The notes under the pieces were generated by a model that did no database searches, was not told the DNA's origin, and saw only the letters and a program-made list of their open reading frames with translations. From contig JADGAE010000162.1 of NCBI GenBank assembly GCA_015232165.1, positions 1-5,045 on the forward strand: a stretch of DNA of 5,045 nucleotides, given 5' to 3'. This stretch comes from Nitrospirota bacterium. GTDB taxonomy: Bacteria > Nitrospirota > Thermodesulfovibrionia > Thermodesulfovibrionales > Magnetobacteriaceae. Positions 1 through 5,009 of this stretch are shown here, piece after piece. The number at the start of each line of letters is the position of its first letter. Positions within the stretch are counted from its first letter, which is position 1. The position numbers and the translations under genes were made by a program.

Positions 1-189
1 CTCTCATGTATGGCTCGTCTACAAAAAATTCCCGCATGTATTTCTGGAACTTCCGCTATAAAGGATAAAGCGACAGATTGTACCTCCCGCTCCCGTTGGT
101 CGCTAACCGTAAGTTGAGTTGCCCACAGTAAATGAAAAGGAACCAATAACATCTTGCAGTCAACCATGCAGATGTGCTATTCTTAGCAT
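1..189. other. Left-edge stretch without a recognisable gene
   Basis: No gene is recognised here. Two plus-strand frames run in from the left edge and stop early: one ends at the TAA at 59-61, the other at the TAA at 66-68. The latter reads an aromatic-rich tail ending in YFWNFRYKG, so the 3' end of an upstream gene is possible but cannot be shown from about 20 codons. A weak promoter-like pair, TTGCAG at 154-159 and TATTCT at 178-183 with an 18-base spacer, would start transcription almost at the ATG at 190. No convincing terminator or long repeat is seen. Confidence 0.25.
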
Positions 190-528
190 ATGGAAGGTTA
201 TTTCGTACATAATAACTTCTTCTACATAGCGATTTATTCAGCAATATCACTGATATTGATGGCAACGGAGGAGCGTCTTGGATTCCCGACGGCCCTGGCG
301 GCGGCTTTTTTATATTACCTCATGTACGAAGCCAAACAGGACGACATCATACGGAGCGAGATGGGAGTTGGTGGCTGGGAAAAAGTCACCTGGAAACAAA
401 GGATGGTGTACAACAGGTGTTCAAACTCTTATGCTTGGTTCTGGCCATTGTGGATAGCGATGATAGTTCTCTTGTCTTTGGTGGTGTTTATCTTTGACCT
501 GTCTAAAGCCGAAAAGTCAGCAAAGTGA
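190..528 (+). CDS. Small three-helix membrane protein of unknown function
   Basis: I do not recognise this 112-residue protein. Three hydrophobic segments are visible at about residues 8-24, 31-46 and 83-103. They are separated by a polar, charged loop (about 47-80) containing a GVGGWEKVTWKQR stretch, and the C-terminal tail is lysine-rich. This predicts a small inner-membrane protein with its loop on one face and a positively charged end likely in the cytoplasm. The ATG at 190 is the first in-frame start, since a TAG lies at 184-186, but it has no clear Shine-Dalgarno sequence. If the weak promoter-like pair just upstream is real, the message would be leaderless. The gene ends 28 bases before the acyltransferase gene on the same strand, so the two may be co-transcribed and this protein may serve an envelope role; that is inference. 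Reading-frame length and membrane pattern support a real gene; function is open. Confidence 0.65.
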   Translation: MEGYFVHNNFFYIAIYSAISLILMATEERLGFPTALAAAFLYYLMYEAKQDDIIRSEMGVGGWEKVTWKQRMVYNRCSNSYAWFWPLWIAMIVLLSLVVFIFDLSKAEKSAK

Positions 529-529
529 C

Positions 530-556
530 AAGGAGCCTTTTTCCCCCTGGATGTAA
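530..556 (+). promoter_or_regulatory. Shine-Dalgarno followed by an ATG-TAA start-stop before the acyltransferase
   Basis: A good AAGGAG lies at 530-535, two bases after the stop of the preceding gene. The next ATG (551-553) is followed at once by TAA (554-556), and the acyltransferase GTG (557) comes directly after, in the same frame. The AAGGAG is 15 bases from the ATG and 21 from the GTG, both longer than usual. Translation may begin at the GTG by reinitiation or from ribosomes finishing the upstream gene. Sequencing error or mutation of codon 2 is an alternative. Confidence 0.35.
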
Positions 557-1456
557 GTGGTAGTAACCGAGGGAATAACGCGCGATCTTCTGAGGTTGAT
601 AGTGTGGTATCCGGTGCGGTGGTTGGTGCGGTTATTGCCGGTTTGGGCGGGGTTGATGCTCTTTAGGATGATGGGAGACTTGCACTATGCCATCTCGGGG
701 GGCAAGAGGCAGCGGTTGTTGACAAACCTCTCCACCGCAGTGATTGACCGTTGTGACAAGCAACAGACGGTGAGGGAGTACTTCAGAAACCACTACGTTG
801 ACCGACTGTTTATCTTCATTGTCGAGAGGTTTGACGACAGACAGATACAACGCTATGTTGAGCTTGATGGGGTTGAGTACCTCGATGCCGCCCTTGGATA
901 CGGCAGGGGGGTTGTACTGGTGCATGGACACTTTGGGCCGGTGCACATACCGCTGACAGTGCTTGCCCGGTACGGATTTAAGATAAAGCAACTGGGACTG
1001 CCCTCCGATGAGGGATTGAGTCGGATAGGAAGGAACGTCGCCTACAGGTTGAGATTGAGTTATGAGGCAAAGATACCGGCAGAGATATTCCGGGCAGACT
1101 CGTTTCTAAGACCAGTTTTTGTGTGGCTTGCCCAAAACGGCTGCATCATGACAACCGGTGACGGCACTGGCACCCAACAACGCCTGGGAAGATACGAGCA
1201 CTTTACCTTCCTGGGACGCCCCACACCCTTTCCACTTGGTCCGGCAACCCTGGCCAAAAAAACAACCGCAGCCTTCATGCCGGTCTTTATAACACCCCTT
1301 GAGAAAAACCGATACAGGATAACCATTGAACCACCCCTAAACCCGCCATCACAACAGGAAATCTCCGCGCGCGAACTGACCGCCTTGTTCGTCCGAAGGC
1401 TTGAGACCTATGTCAGACGTTATCCGGGTTTTATGCACTTCCTTGACAGGCTATGA
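557..1456 (+). CDS. Lysophospholipid/lipid A acyltransferase-family protein (LpxL/HtrB-like)
   Basis: This 299-residue protein has the layout of the LpxL/HtrB/LpxM superfamily, membrane-bound enzymes that move an acyl chain to lipid A precursors or other glycolipids on the cytoplasmic face of the inner membrane. It shows a basic, hydrophobic N-terminal anchor (about 11-38) and a family-like KRQRLLTNL (50-58). The core GVVLVHGHFGPVH (118-130) sits where the catalytic HX4(D/E) motif belongs. A GDGTG segment (201-205), FLGRPTPFPLGPATLAKKT (218-236) and a PVF strand follow, and the end resembles the usual E-x-x-x-R-x-x-P region. Length is normal for the family. The odd point is the motif: H125 is followed at +5 by H130, not Asp or Glu, so the usual acidic partner is absent. 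The GTG at 557 is the most upstream start, because TAA precedes it; TTG 596 or GTG 602 are alternatives. The preceding membrane-protein gene may share its operon. Acyl donor and acceptor cannot be told from sequence, so no symbol is given. Confidence 0.85.
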   Translation: MVVTEGITRDLLRLIVWYPVRWLVRLLPVWAGLMLFRMMGDLHYAISGGKRQRLLTNLSTAVIDRCDKQQTVREYFRNHYVDRLFIFIVERFDDRQIQRYVELDGVEYLDAALGYGRGVVLVHGHFGPVHIPLTVLARYGFKIKQLGLPSDEGLSRIGRNVAYRLRLSYEAKIPAEIFRADSFLRPVFVWLAQNGCIMTTGDGTGTQQRLGRYEHFTFLGRPTPFPLGPATLAKKTTAAFMPVFITPLEKNRYRITIEPPLNPPSQQEISARELTALFVRRLETYVRRYPGFMHFLDRL

Positions 1457-2338
1457 GGATTTCAACGTTATAATGGCGACTTCAGGTGGACAATTATAAC
1501 GCATCGGTACCATGTTGTTCCCCACGCCGGTTGTAATGTAAGTCTGACGGGTGCCGTCCTTAACGACGCCGCTTATATACTTTTGCCCCGAGGTTGATGG
1601 CAGAAACGGAGCGCCAATAAAGGGAAAGACTATCTGTCCGCCGTGCGTATGACCCGATAAAACGACGTCTATCTTCTTCTTTGAGAACTCTATGTCTATA
1701 TTGATATCGGGGTTGTGGCTCAACAGTATCTTCACTGCCTTGATATCTATGCCCCTACAGGCATCAACGAGGGAGCAACTCCTCTGCCAGTGATCATCGA
1801 CACCGAGGATGTAGATGGATTGAGCATCCCTTTTAATCCTGAAGTTCTTGTTCCTGAGCCAGACCACCCCAATCTTATCAGTAAACGATTTGCATATGGT
1901 ATCCACGGCGTCCTTGCCGCTCCAGAAATCGTGATTGCCCAGGACACCGTAAATCCCCATTGGTGCCTTGAGTGTTGACAGGGCATTAGCACACCGTTGA
2001 ATATATTCCCTTGCGCCTTTTTCCATACCGACCTTGCCGCTGCCCCCGACATGATTTGTCCCCGTGATAAAATCCCCCGCAAGGGCAATAACATCAGGCA
2101 CCTCATCCATGCACATCCTCGCCGACATGGAAATAAGCCCCTCACTGACTATCGCAGAGCTATGGATGTCACTCAACAACGCTATCTTAAACCCATCAAA
2201 AGAAGACGGCAAGCCCGGAACTAATAACGCTACCCGCCGAAGCTCCAAATTATACCGTGAGGTATTGTAGACCCCCTTAGTCCCCAACAATACAACACCA
2301 GCCCTCAATCCATTAACTAAAAACTTCCTTCTCGTCAT
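1451..2338 (-). CDS. Tat-exported calcineurin-like metallophosphoesterase (YkuE/YaeI/LpxG family)
   Basis: This 295-residue protein carries the full two-metal set of calcineurin-like phosphoesterases: D57 and H59 in SDIH, D89 in AGDF, N135/H136/D137 in GNHD, H208 in LLSHNP, and H230/H232 in SGHTHGGQ. The C-terminal PMRYNCPPEV (278-287) is typical of the YkuE/YaeI subgroup. The N-terminus, TRRKFL at residues 2-7 followed by a modest hydrophobic stretch, resembles a twin-arginine signal, suggesting transport across or anchoring in the inner membrane. Known relatives include the Tat-dependent wall enzyme YkuE of Bacillus and LpxG of Chlamydia, which cleaves UDP-2,3-diacylglucosamine in lipid A synthesis. 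The convergent acyltransferase gene makes a lipid role attractive, but the substrate is unproven. Its stop overlaps that of the acyltransferase by 6 bases. The ATG at 2338 has only a weak TGAG upstream and a predicted leader of about 11 bases. Confidence 0.92.
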   Translation of the reverse strand: MTRRKFLVNGLRAGVVLLGTKGVYNTSRYNLELRRVALLVPGLPSSFDGFKIALLSDIHSSAIVSEGLISMSARMCMDEVPDVIALAGDFITGTNHVGGSGKVGMEKGAREYIQRCANALSTLKAPMGIYGVLGNHDFWSGKDAVDTICKSFTDKIGVVWLRNKNFRIKRDAQSIYILGVDDHWQRSCSLVDACRGIDIKAVKILLSHNPDINIDIEFSKKKIDVVLSGHTHGGQIVFPFIGAPFLPSTSGQKYISGVVKDGTRQTYITTGVGNNMVPMRYNCPPEVAIITLKSS

Positions 2339-2355
2339 AAAAATAGCTCATTTAC

Positions 2356-2364
2356 ATTATAGCA
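2356..2364 (-). promoter_or_regulatory. Extended -10 promoter of the metallophosphoesterase gene
   Basis: On the minus strand this reads TGCTATAAT, a consensus -10 hexamer with the upstream TG of an extended -10. No good -35 is seen at 17 bases; TTGTAG lies 20 bases upstream. Transcription would start near 2349, leaving a leader of about 11 bases before the ATG at 2338. The same nine bases precede panB. Confidence 0.65.
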
Positions 2365-2410
2365 AATTTCGATTGGATTAACTACAAAATTCACGACACT
2401 TTAATGGGGT

Positions 2411-2484
2411 CAAGGGGACTGGTCCCCTTGCGGGGGGTTGAAGGGGGCGCGGTAACGTCGCTATGCGAGCGGAGCTGCCCCTTT
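2411..2484 (+). repeat. Palindromic intergenic repeat, copy A
   Basis: The element opens with CAAGGGGACTGGTCCCCTTG (2411-2430), 9-base arms around a TG centre. A G-rich link leads to a second hairpin with outer arms AAGGGGGC (2441-2448) and GCCCCTTT (2477-2484, one G-T pair) and an inner TCGC/GCGA stem around TAT (2458-2468). A second copy lies inverted at 4991-5045. The two agree at 28 of 29 positions through the palindrome and link, while copy A has a longer second hairpin. It sits between divergent genes and codes for nothing recognisable. It is best described as a REP- or MITE-like non-coding repeat; whether it moves is unknown. Confidence 0.7.
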
Positions 2485-2491
2485 TATGGCG

Positions 2492-2569
2492 GGGGTGCTT
2501 CACCCCTGACGACAACAGGGGTCATTCCCGGCTTGACCAGGAATCCAGGATGCGTAACAGTATAGTTAC
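2492..2569. repeat. Row of hairpins next to repeat copy A
   Basis: Four inverted repeats follow each other. GGGGTG/CACCCC close a CTT loop (2492-2506). CCCCTG/CAGGGG close an ACGACAA loop (2503-2521) and compete with the first for the same four C residues. ATTCCCGG/CCAGGAAT, one mismatch, flank CTTGA (2524-2544) and resemble the dispersed ATTCCC...GGGAAT repeats known from Neisseria (dRS3) and other genomes. GTAAC/GTTAC flank six bases (2554-2569). The second hairpin recurs at 4835-4851 with almost the same loop. No gene spans the region. Confidence 0.6.
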
Positions 2570-2656
2570 CATGAAATATAAGGAGAATGCCAGTTTTCGT
2601 TAAATGCGATTGCCCTGGCCCTGGGGAACAAAATTACCCTGAAATTGTCCCTGATG

Positions 2657-2665
2657 TGGTACAAT
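2657..2665 (+). promoter_or_regulatory. Likely extended -10 promoter of moaC-trpF
   Basis: TGGTACAAT gives a near-consensus -10 (TACAAT, 2660-2665) with an extended-10 TG. A poor -35, CTGAAA at 2639-2644, lies 15 bases upstream. Transcription would begin near 2672 and give a leader of about 37 bases. Just downstream are CGTACG (2675-2680) and flanking GTATA/TATAC arms (2670-2687), which might be an operator but are too short to assert. Confidence 0.4.
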
Positions 2666-2708
2666 AAGAGTATACGTACGAATATACAATTGGGTAAAAG
2701 GAGATAGT

Positions 2709-3188
2709 ATGGATGGCTTGACACATTTTGATAACGAGGGAAGGGCCAAGATGGTGGATGTCACCGATAAGCAGATAACCGCCCGGGTGGCCATCGCAAG
2801 TGGCAAGGTTGTTATGAAAGCCGAAACGCTCAGGCTGATTAAGGACCGTGGATTATCCAAGGGTGACGTCCTGGCGGTTGCCCGGGTGGCCGCCATTGCG
2901 GGGGCCAAGCACACGCCCTTTCTGATACCGATGTGTCATCCGTTGAACATAACGAGTGTTACCATAGACTTTTCGATAAACGAGGACTACAACTACATAG
3001 ATATCCTGGCGACGGTCAAGATAAACGGCCAGACCGGCGTTGAGATGGAGGCATTGACGGCCGTGACCGTTGCGGCACTAACCATCTATGACATGTGCAA
3101 GGCGGTGGATAAGAGGATGGTCATAAAGGATATCATGCTGCTTGAAAAGCATGGAGGTCGAGGTGGAAGCTATAAACGTGAAGGTTAA
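2709..3188 (+). CDS. moaC: Cyclic pyranopterin monophosphate synthase MoaC
   Basis: MoaC works with the radical-SAM enzyme MoaA in the first stage of molybdenum cofactor synthesis, converting 3',8-cyclo-GTP to cyclic pyranopterin monophosphate in the cytoplasm. At 159 residues it is normal length. Family landmarks run in order: LTHFD and MVDVTDK near the N-terminus, KGDVLAVAR (51-59), [10 protein letters not shown] (72-81), and [27 protein letters not shown] (split around 109-135). K51, H77, D128 and K131 fall at the positions used in the E. coli enzyme, so it should be active. The ATG at 2709 is fixed by AAGGAG at 2698-2703, five bases upstream. Its last codons overlap the start of trpF, suggesting coupled translation. 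The C-terminal tail, RGGSYKREG, replaces the usual short end after the GG motif. No other mo-gene is within the window. Confidence 0.97.
   Translation: MDGLTHFDNEGRAKMVDVTDKQITARVAIASGKVVMKAETLRLIKDRGLSKGDVLAVARVAAIAGAKHTPFLIPMCHPLNITSVTIDFSINEDYNYIDILATVKINGQTGVEMEALTAVTVAALTIYDMCKAVDKRMVIKDIMLLEKHGGRGGSYKREG
3160..3167 (+). promoter_or_regulatory. Ribosome binding site inside moaC that favours a GTG start for trpF
   Basis: GAGGTGGA lies within the last codons of moaC, 10 bases before the GTG at 3178. The other in-frame starts, TTG 3142 and ATG 3151, have no comparable site, so this element supports the shorter TrpF. Confidence 0.45.
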
Positions 3189-3783
3189 AATTTGCGGAAT
3201 AACAAACGTCGATGATGCCGTTGCCGCAGCGGATGCCGGTGCGGACGCCATTGGATTTGTGTTCTACAACAAGAGTCCGCGGTATGTGACACCCAAGGAG
3301 GTTGCCGCGATAGTGGCGGAGCTGCCTCCGTTTATCACGACGGTCGGTGTGTTTGTCAACGAGGACGAGGCGTCGATTATCGCCAAGATGACGGAGAGCG
3401 GCCTTGACGTGGTGCAGTTGCACGGGGATGAGGGGGTAGGGTTGTGTGGCGTCTGGAGGAAGGTCGTCAAGGCATTCAGGGTGAGGGATTTTATGGACCT
3501 CGGGATATTGGAGTCCTATAAGGTGCATGCCTGGCTGCTTGACGCCTACGATGACAATGCCTATGGAGGCACGGGCAAGTTGTTTAACTGGGACATTGCC
3601 AGGGAGGCCGGGCAGTTTGGCAGGATAATCTTGGCCGGGGGCTTGACTGTGGAAAACGTCGGGGATGCCGTCAGATGGGTCAGACCCTACGCGGTGGATG
3701 TCAGCTCCGCCGTCGAGGACACAAAGCGAAAGAAGAACCACGCCGGGATAAAGGCCTTCATCAACGAAGCCAAACGCCGGTAG
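3178..3783 (+). CDS. trpF: Phosphoribosylanthranilate isomerase TrpF
   Basis: TrpF carries out the third tryptophan-pathway step after chorismate, the Amadori rearrangement of N-(5-phosphoribosyl)anthranilate to the carboxyphenylamino-deoxyribulose phosphate, as a cytoplasmic (beta-alpha)8 barrel. From the GTG the protein has 201 residues and begins KVKICGIT, as in monofunctional TrpF such as that of Thermotoga. The catalytic cysteine is C6 (KICG) and the general acid D122 (LLDA). [42 protein letters not shown] and VDVSSAVE follow in family order. Two small departures lie in the phosphate-binding end: Ala for the usual Gly in DVSSGVE, and KKN for KKD after it. ATG 3151 (210 residues) or TTG 3142 (213 residues) are possible longer starts. 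The start overlaps moaC by 11 bases. No other trp gene is next to it, so trpF stands apart from any trp operon here. Confidence 0.96.
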   Translation: MKVKICGITNVDDAVAAADAGADAIGFVFYNKSPRYVTPKEVAAIVAELPPFITTVGVFVNEDEASIIAKMTESGLDVVQLHGDEGVGLCGVWRKVVKAFRVRDFMDLGILESYKVHAWLLDAYDDNAYGGTGKLFNWDIAREAGQFGRIILAGGLTVENVGDAVRWVRPYAVDVSSAVEDTKRKKNHAGIKAFINEAKRR

Positions 3784-3803
3784 AAAAAGGGGTACCGACT
3801 CCT
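3784..3803 (-). terminator. Possible intrinsic terminator of panB
   Basis: Read on the minus strand, AGGAGT and ACCCCT form a 6-base stem with one mismatch around CGGT, followed directly by TTTTT. It lies just beyond the panB stop in the gap to trpF. A further inverted pair, ACGCCGG (3774-3780) and CCGGCGT (3807-3813), encloses it and could lengthen the structure for either gene. The stem is short, so the call is tentative. Confidence 0.35.
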
Positions 3804-3814
3804 GCGCCGGCGTT

Positions 3815-4615
3815 CTACTTAAAGCTCTCTTTTTCGGATGGAAATACGCCGGTCTCTACCTCTTCCTTGTAGGTCTTAAGTGCGTTGACGGCGGCCTCTT
3901 TGATGTTGGTGTATTTCTTGACGAACCTTGGCACAAATCGCTCAAAAAGCCCGATGACGTCATGCAGCACCAGTATCTGACCGTTGCAGTGCGGACCGGC
4001 ACCTATCCCTATGGTTGCAATGGCCAAGGCATCGGTTATCTTACGTGCAAGCTCTATCGGTATGGCCTCAAGCACGATGCTGAAGGCACCGGCATCCTGT
4101 AGCCTGTGGGCATCATCGATGAGCCGTCTCCCGGCGTCATCCGTCCTGCCCTGAACCTTGTAGCCCCCCATCCTGTATAGCGCCTGCGGTGTCAGACCGA
4201 TGTGGGCCATCACCGGTATTTCGGCCCTCACTATTGCGCGTACATGGGGCAACACCTCCGAACCACCCTCGATCTTGATGGCCTGCGCACCTCCCTCCTT
4301 GACAAAACGCCCGGCATTTCTTACCGCATCGGCAACGGAGACCTGATAAGACATGAACGGCATATCCCCTATGACCATCGCACCCGTGACGGCCCGGCAG
4401 ACAATCCGCGTGTGATATATCATCTCATCCATCGTCACCGCCATAGTGTTTTCCTGTCCCTGCACTACCATTGCAAGAGAGTCGCCCACCAAAACAGCGT
4501 CAAACCCAACCTCATCCACTATCCGTCCAAACGGATAGTCATAGGCCGTTATCAGACTGAGATTTCGTTTTTGCTCCTTCTTCTCAAAAAAATCTTTTAT
4601 CGTAACCCTTGGCAT
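3815..4615 (-). CDS. panB: 3-methyl-2-oxobutanoate hydroxymethyltransferase PanB
   Basis: PanB transfers a hydroxymethyl group from 5,10-methylenetetrahydrofolate to 2-oxoisovalerate, giving ketopantoate, the first committed step to pantothenate and CoA; it is a cytoplasmic Mg-dependent barrel enzyme. The 266-residue form starts MPRVTIKDF and matches family length. Visible landmarks are LITAYDYPFGR (21-31), LVGDSLAMVVQG (42-53), GDMPFMSY (83-90), IKIEGG (113-118), HIGLTPQ (138-144), GGYKVQGR (150-157), VLEAIP (181-186) and IGIGAGPHCNGQILVLHD (202-219). Metal ligands D45, D84 and E116, plus H138 and likely catalytic E183, are all kept. The frame stays open upstream to an ATG at 4678, but those 21 codons are unlike PanB, and the promoter would start RNA near 4677. 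ATG 4615, with GAGGAG about 13 bases upstream, is preferred. It converges on trpF with a 31-base gap. panC and panD are not in the window. Confidence 0.97.
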   Translation of the reverse strand: MPRVTIKDFFEKKEQKRNLSLITAYDYPFGRIVDEVGFDAVLVGDSLAMVVQGQENTMAVTMDEMIYHTRIVCRAVTGAMVIGDMPFMSYQVSVADAVRNAGRFVKEGGAQAIKIEGGSEVLPHVRAIVRAEIPVMAHIGLTPQALYRMGGYKVQGRTDDAGRRLIDDAHRLQDAGAFSIVLEAIPIELARKITDALAIATIGIGAGPHCNGQILVLHDVIGLFERFVPRFVKKYTNIKEAAVNALKTYKEEVETGVFPSEKESFK

Positions 4616-4683
4616 AATGTCAACATTCTCCTCATTTAAAAAATATCGCGGATAAAACCGGCAATACAAAAAGACCACTTATC

Positions 4684-4692
4684 ATTATAGCA
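4684..4692 (-). promoter_or_regulatory. Extended -10 promoter of panB
   Basis: On the minus strand the site is TGCTATAAT, consensus -10 with extended-10 TG and no recognisable -35; a run of G lies where one would be. The start would be near 4677, giving a leader of about 62 bases. That excludes the ATG at 4678 and supports 4615 as the panB start. Confidence 0.6.
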
Positions 4693-4789
4693 TAAAAACA
4701 ACCCCCCCGTTGCATGGTGGAGTGCATCAAAAAGTGGTGGACAATGGATTCCTACATGCCTATCTCTTAAGTTGACGCCCATGTGCTTG

Positions 4790-4826
4790 CGCAGCAATGA
4801 CAATGCCCATTACTGTCATTGCCGCG
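4790..4826. repeat. Inverted repeat with TGTCATTGC arms
   Basis: GCAATGACA (4794-4802) and TGTCATTGC (4814-4822) are perfect 9-base arms around 11 bases. With one mismatch they extend outward by CGC/GCG to 4790 and 4826. The spacer contains a smaller AATG/CATT stem (4802-4811). It lies in non-coding DNA upstream of panB, outside its promoter. Such arms resemble dispersed intergenic repeats of several bacterial genomes. Confidence 0.6.
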
Positions 4827-4864
4827 AAACATGTCCCTGGCGACAACAGGGAGCGGGAATCCAT
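4814..4864. repeat. dRS3-like inverted repeat with a nested hairpin
   Basis: ATTGCCGC (4818-4825) pairs with GCGGGAAT (4853-4860) at seven of eight positions, a dispersed-repeat type in the style of Neisseria dRS3. Its 27-base loop is much longer than usual and holds a second stem, CCCTG/CAGGG around GCGACAA (4835-4851). That inner hairpin recurs at 2503-2521 beside another dRS3-like repeat. The left arm can instead pair with the upstream GCAATGACA, so two folds compete. Confidence 0.55.
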
Positions 4865-4870
4865 CTGAGG

Positions 4871-4897
4871 AGGGGCGGGGGGTTCCCCCGCTCCCCT
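4871..4897. repeat. Strong G/C hairpin
   Basis: AGGGGCGGGGG (4871-4881) pairs with CCCCCG plus CCCCT (4885-4897), eleven pairs with a two-base CT bulge and a GTT loop. It has no T-run on either side, so it does not look like an intrinsic terminator. It is part of the repeat-rich gap to the right of panB. Confidence 0.55.
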
Positions 4898-4983
4898 GTG
4901 AGGTGACTTCGTTCCTGGCGTCTTTATCAAGTGTATACTAATTGGATTCGAGTTTTTTCGAGTATCAAAATTGCCTGCATACA

Positions 4984-5009
4984 AGAAAGAAAAGGGGCGG
5001 CTCCGCCCC
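4984..5009 (-). terminator. Intrinsic-terminator-like hairpin within repeat copy B
   Basis: On the minus strand GGGGCGG and CCGCCCC (4994-5009) form a tight stem, followed by TTTTCTTTCTT. It would stop RNA entering from the right on the minus strand, but the gene it would serve is outside the window. The hairpin is also part of the repeat, so termination may be incidental. Confidence 0.4.

Noticed and set aside
242..258. Perfect 7-base inverted repeat CAATATC/GATATTG
   Set aside because: It lies in coding sequence for a hydrophobic helix rich in Ile and Leu codons, where such A/T arms arise by chance.
632..991. Minus-strand open frame of 119 codons inside the acyltransferase gene
   Set aside because: It is fully antisense to a gene with clear family motifs, and its product shows no recognisable domain; typical shadow frame.
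1747..2145. Second minus-strand frame of 132 codons inside the metallophosphoesterase gene
   Set aside because: The overlapping frame carries all the metal-binding motifs; this one shows none and is a shifted reading of the same DNA.
3133..3741. Minus-strand frame of 202 codons opposite trpF
   Set aside because: Long, but antisense to a clear TrpF; long antisense frames are expected opposite codon-biased genes, and the product looks like no family.
4202..4639. Plus-strand frame of 145 codons opposite panB
   Set aside because: Antisense to a complete PanB with all catalytic residues; no motif or ribosome site seen.
4616..4678. Longer PanB starting at ATG 4678
   Set aside because: The additional 21 residues do not resemble PanB, and the predicted transcription start is at about 4677, inside that ATG.
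4947..4963. Direct repeat TTCGAGT twice, 10 bases apart
   Set aside because: Too short and isolated in A/T-rich non-coding DNA to claim an operator or iteron.
4760..4984. Minus-strand frame of 74 codons in the right-hand gap
   Set aside because: It runs through the inverted repeats and G/C hairpins, so its proline- and glycine-rich sequence is a by-product of the repeats.
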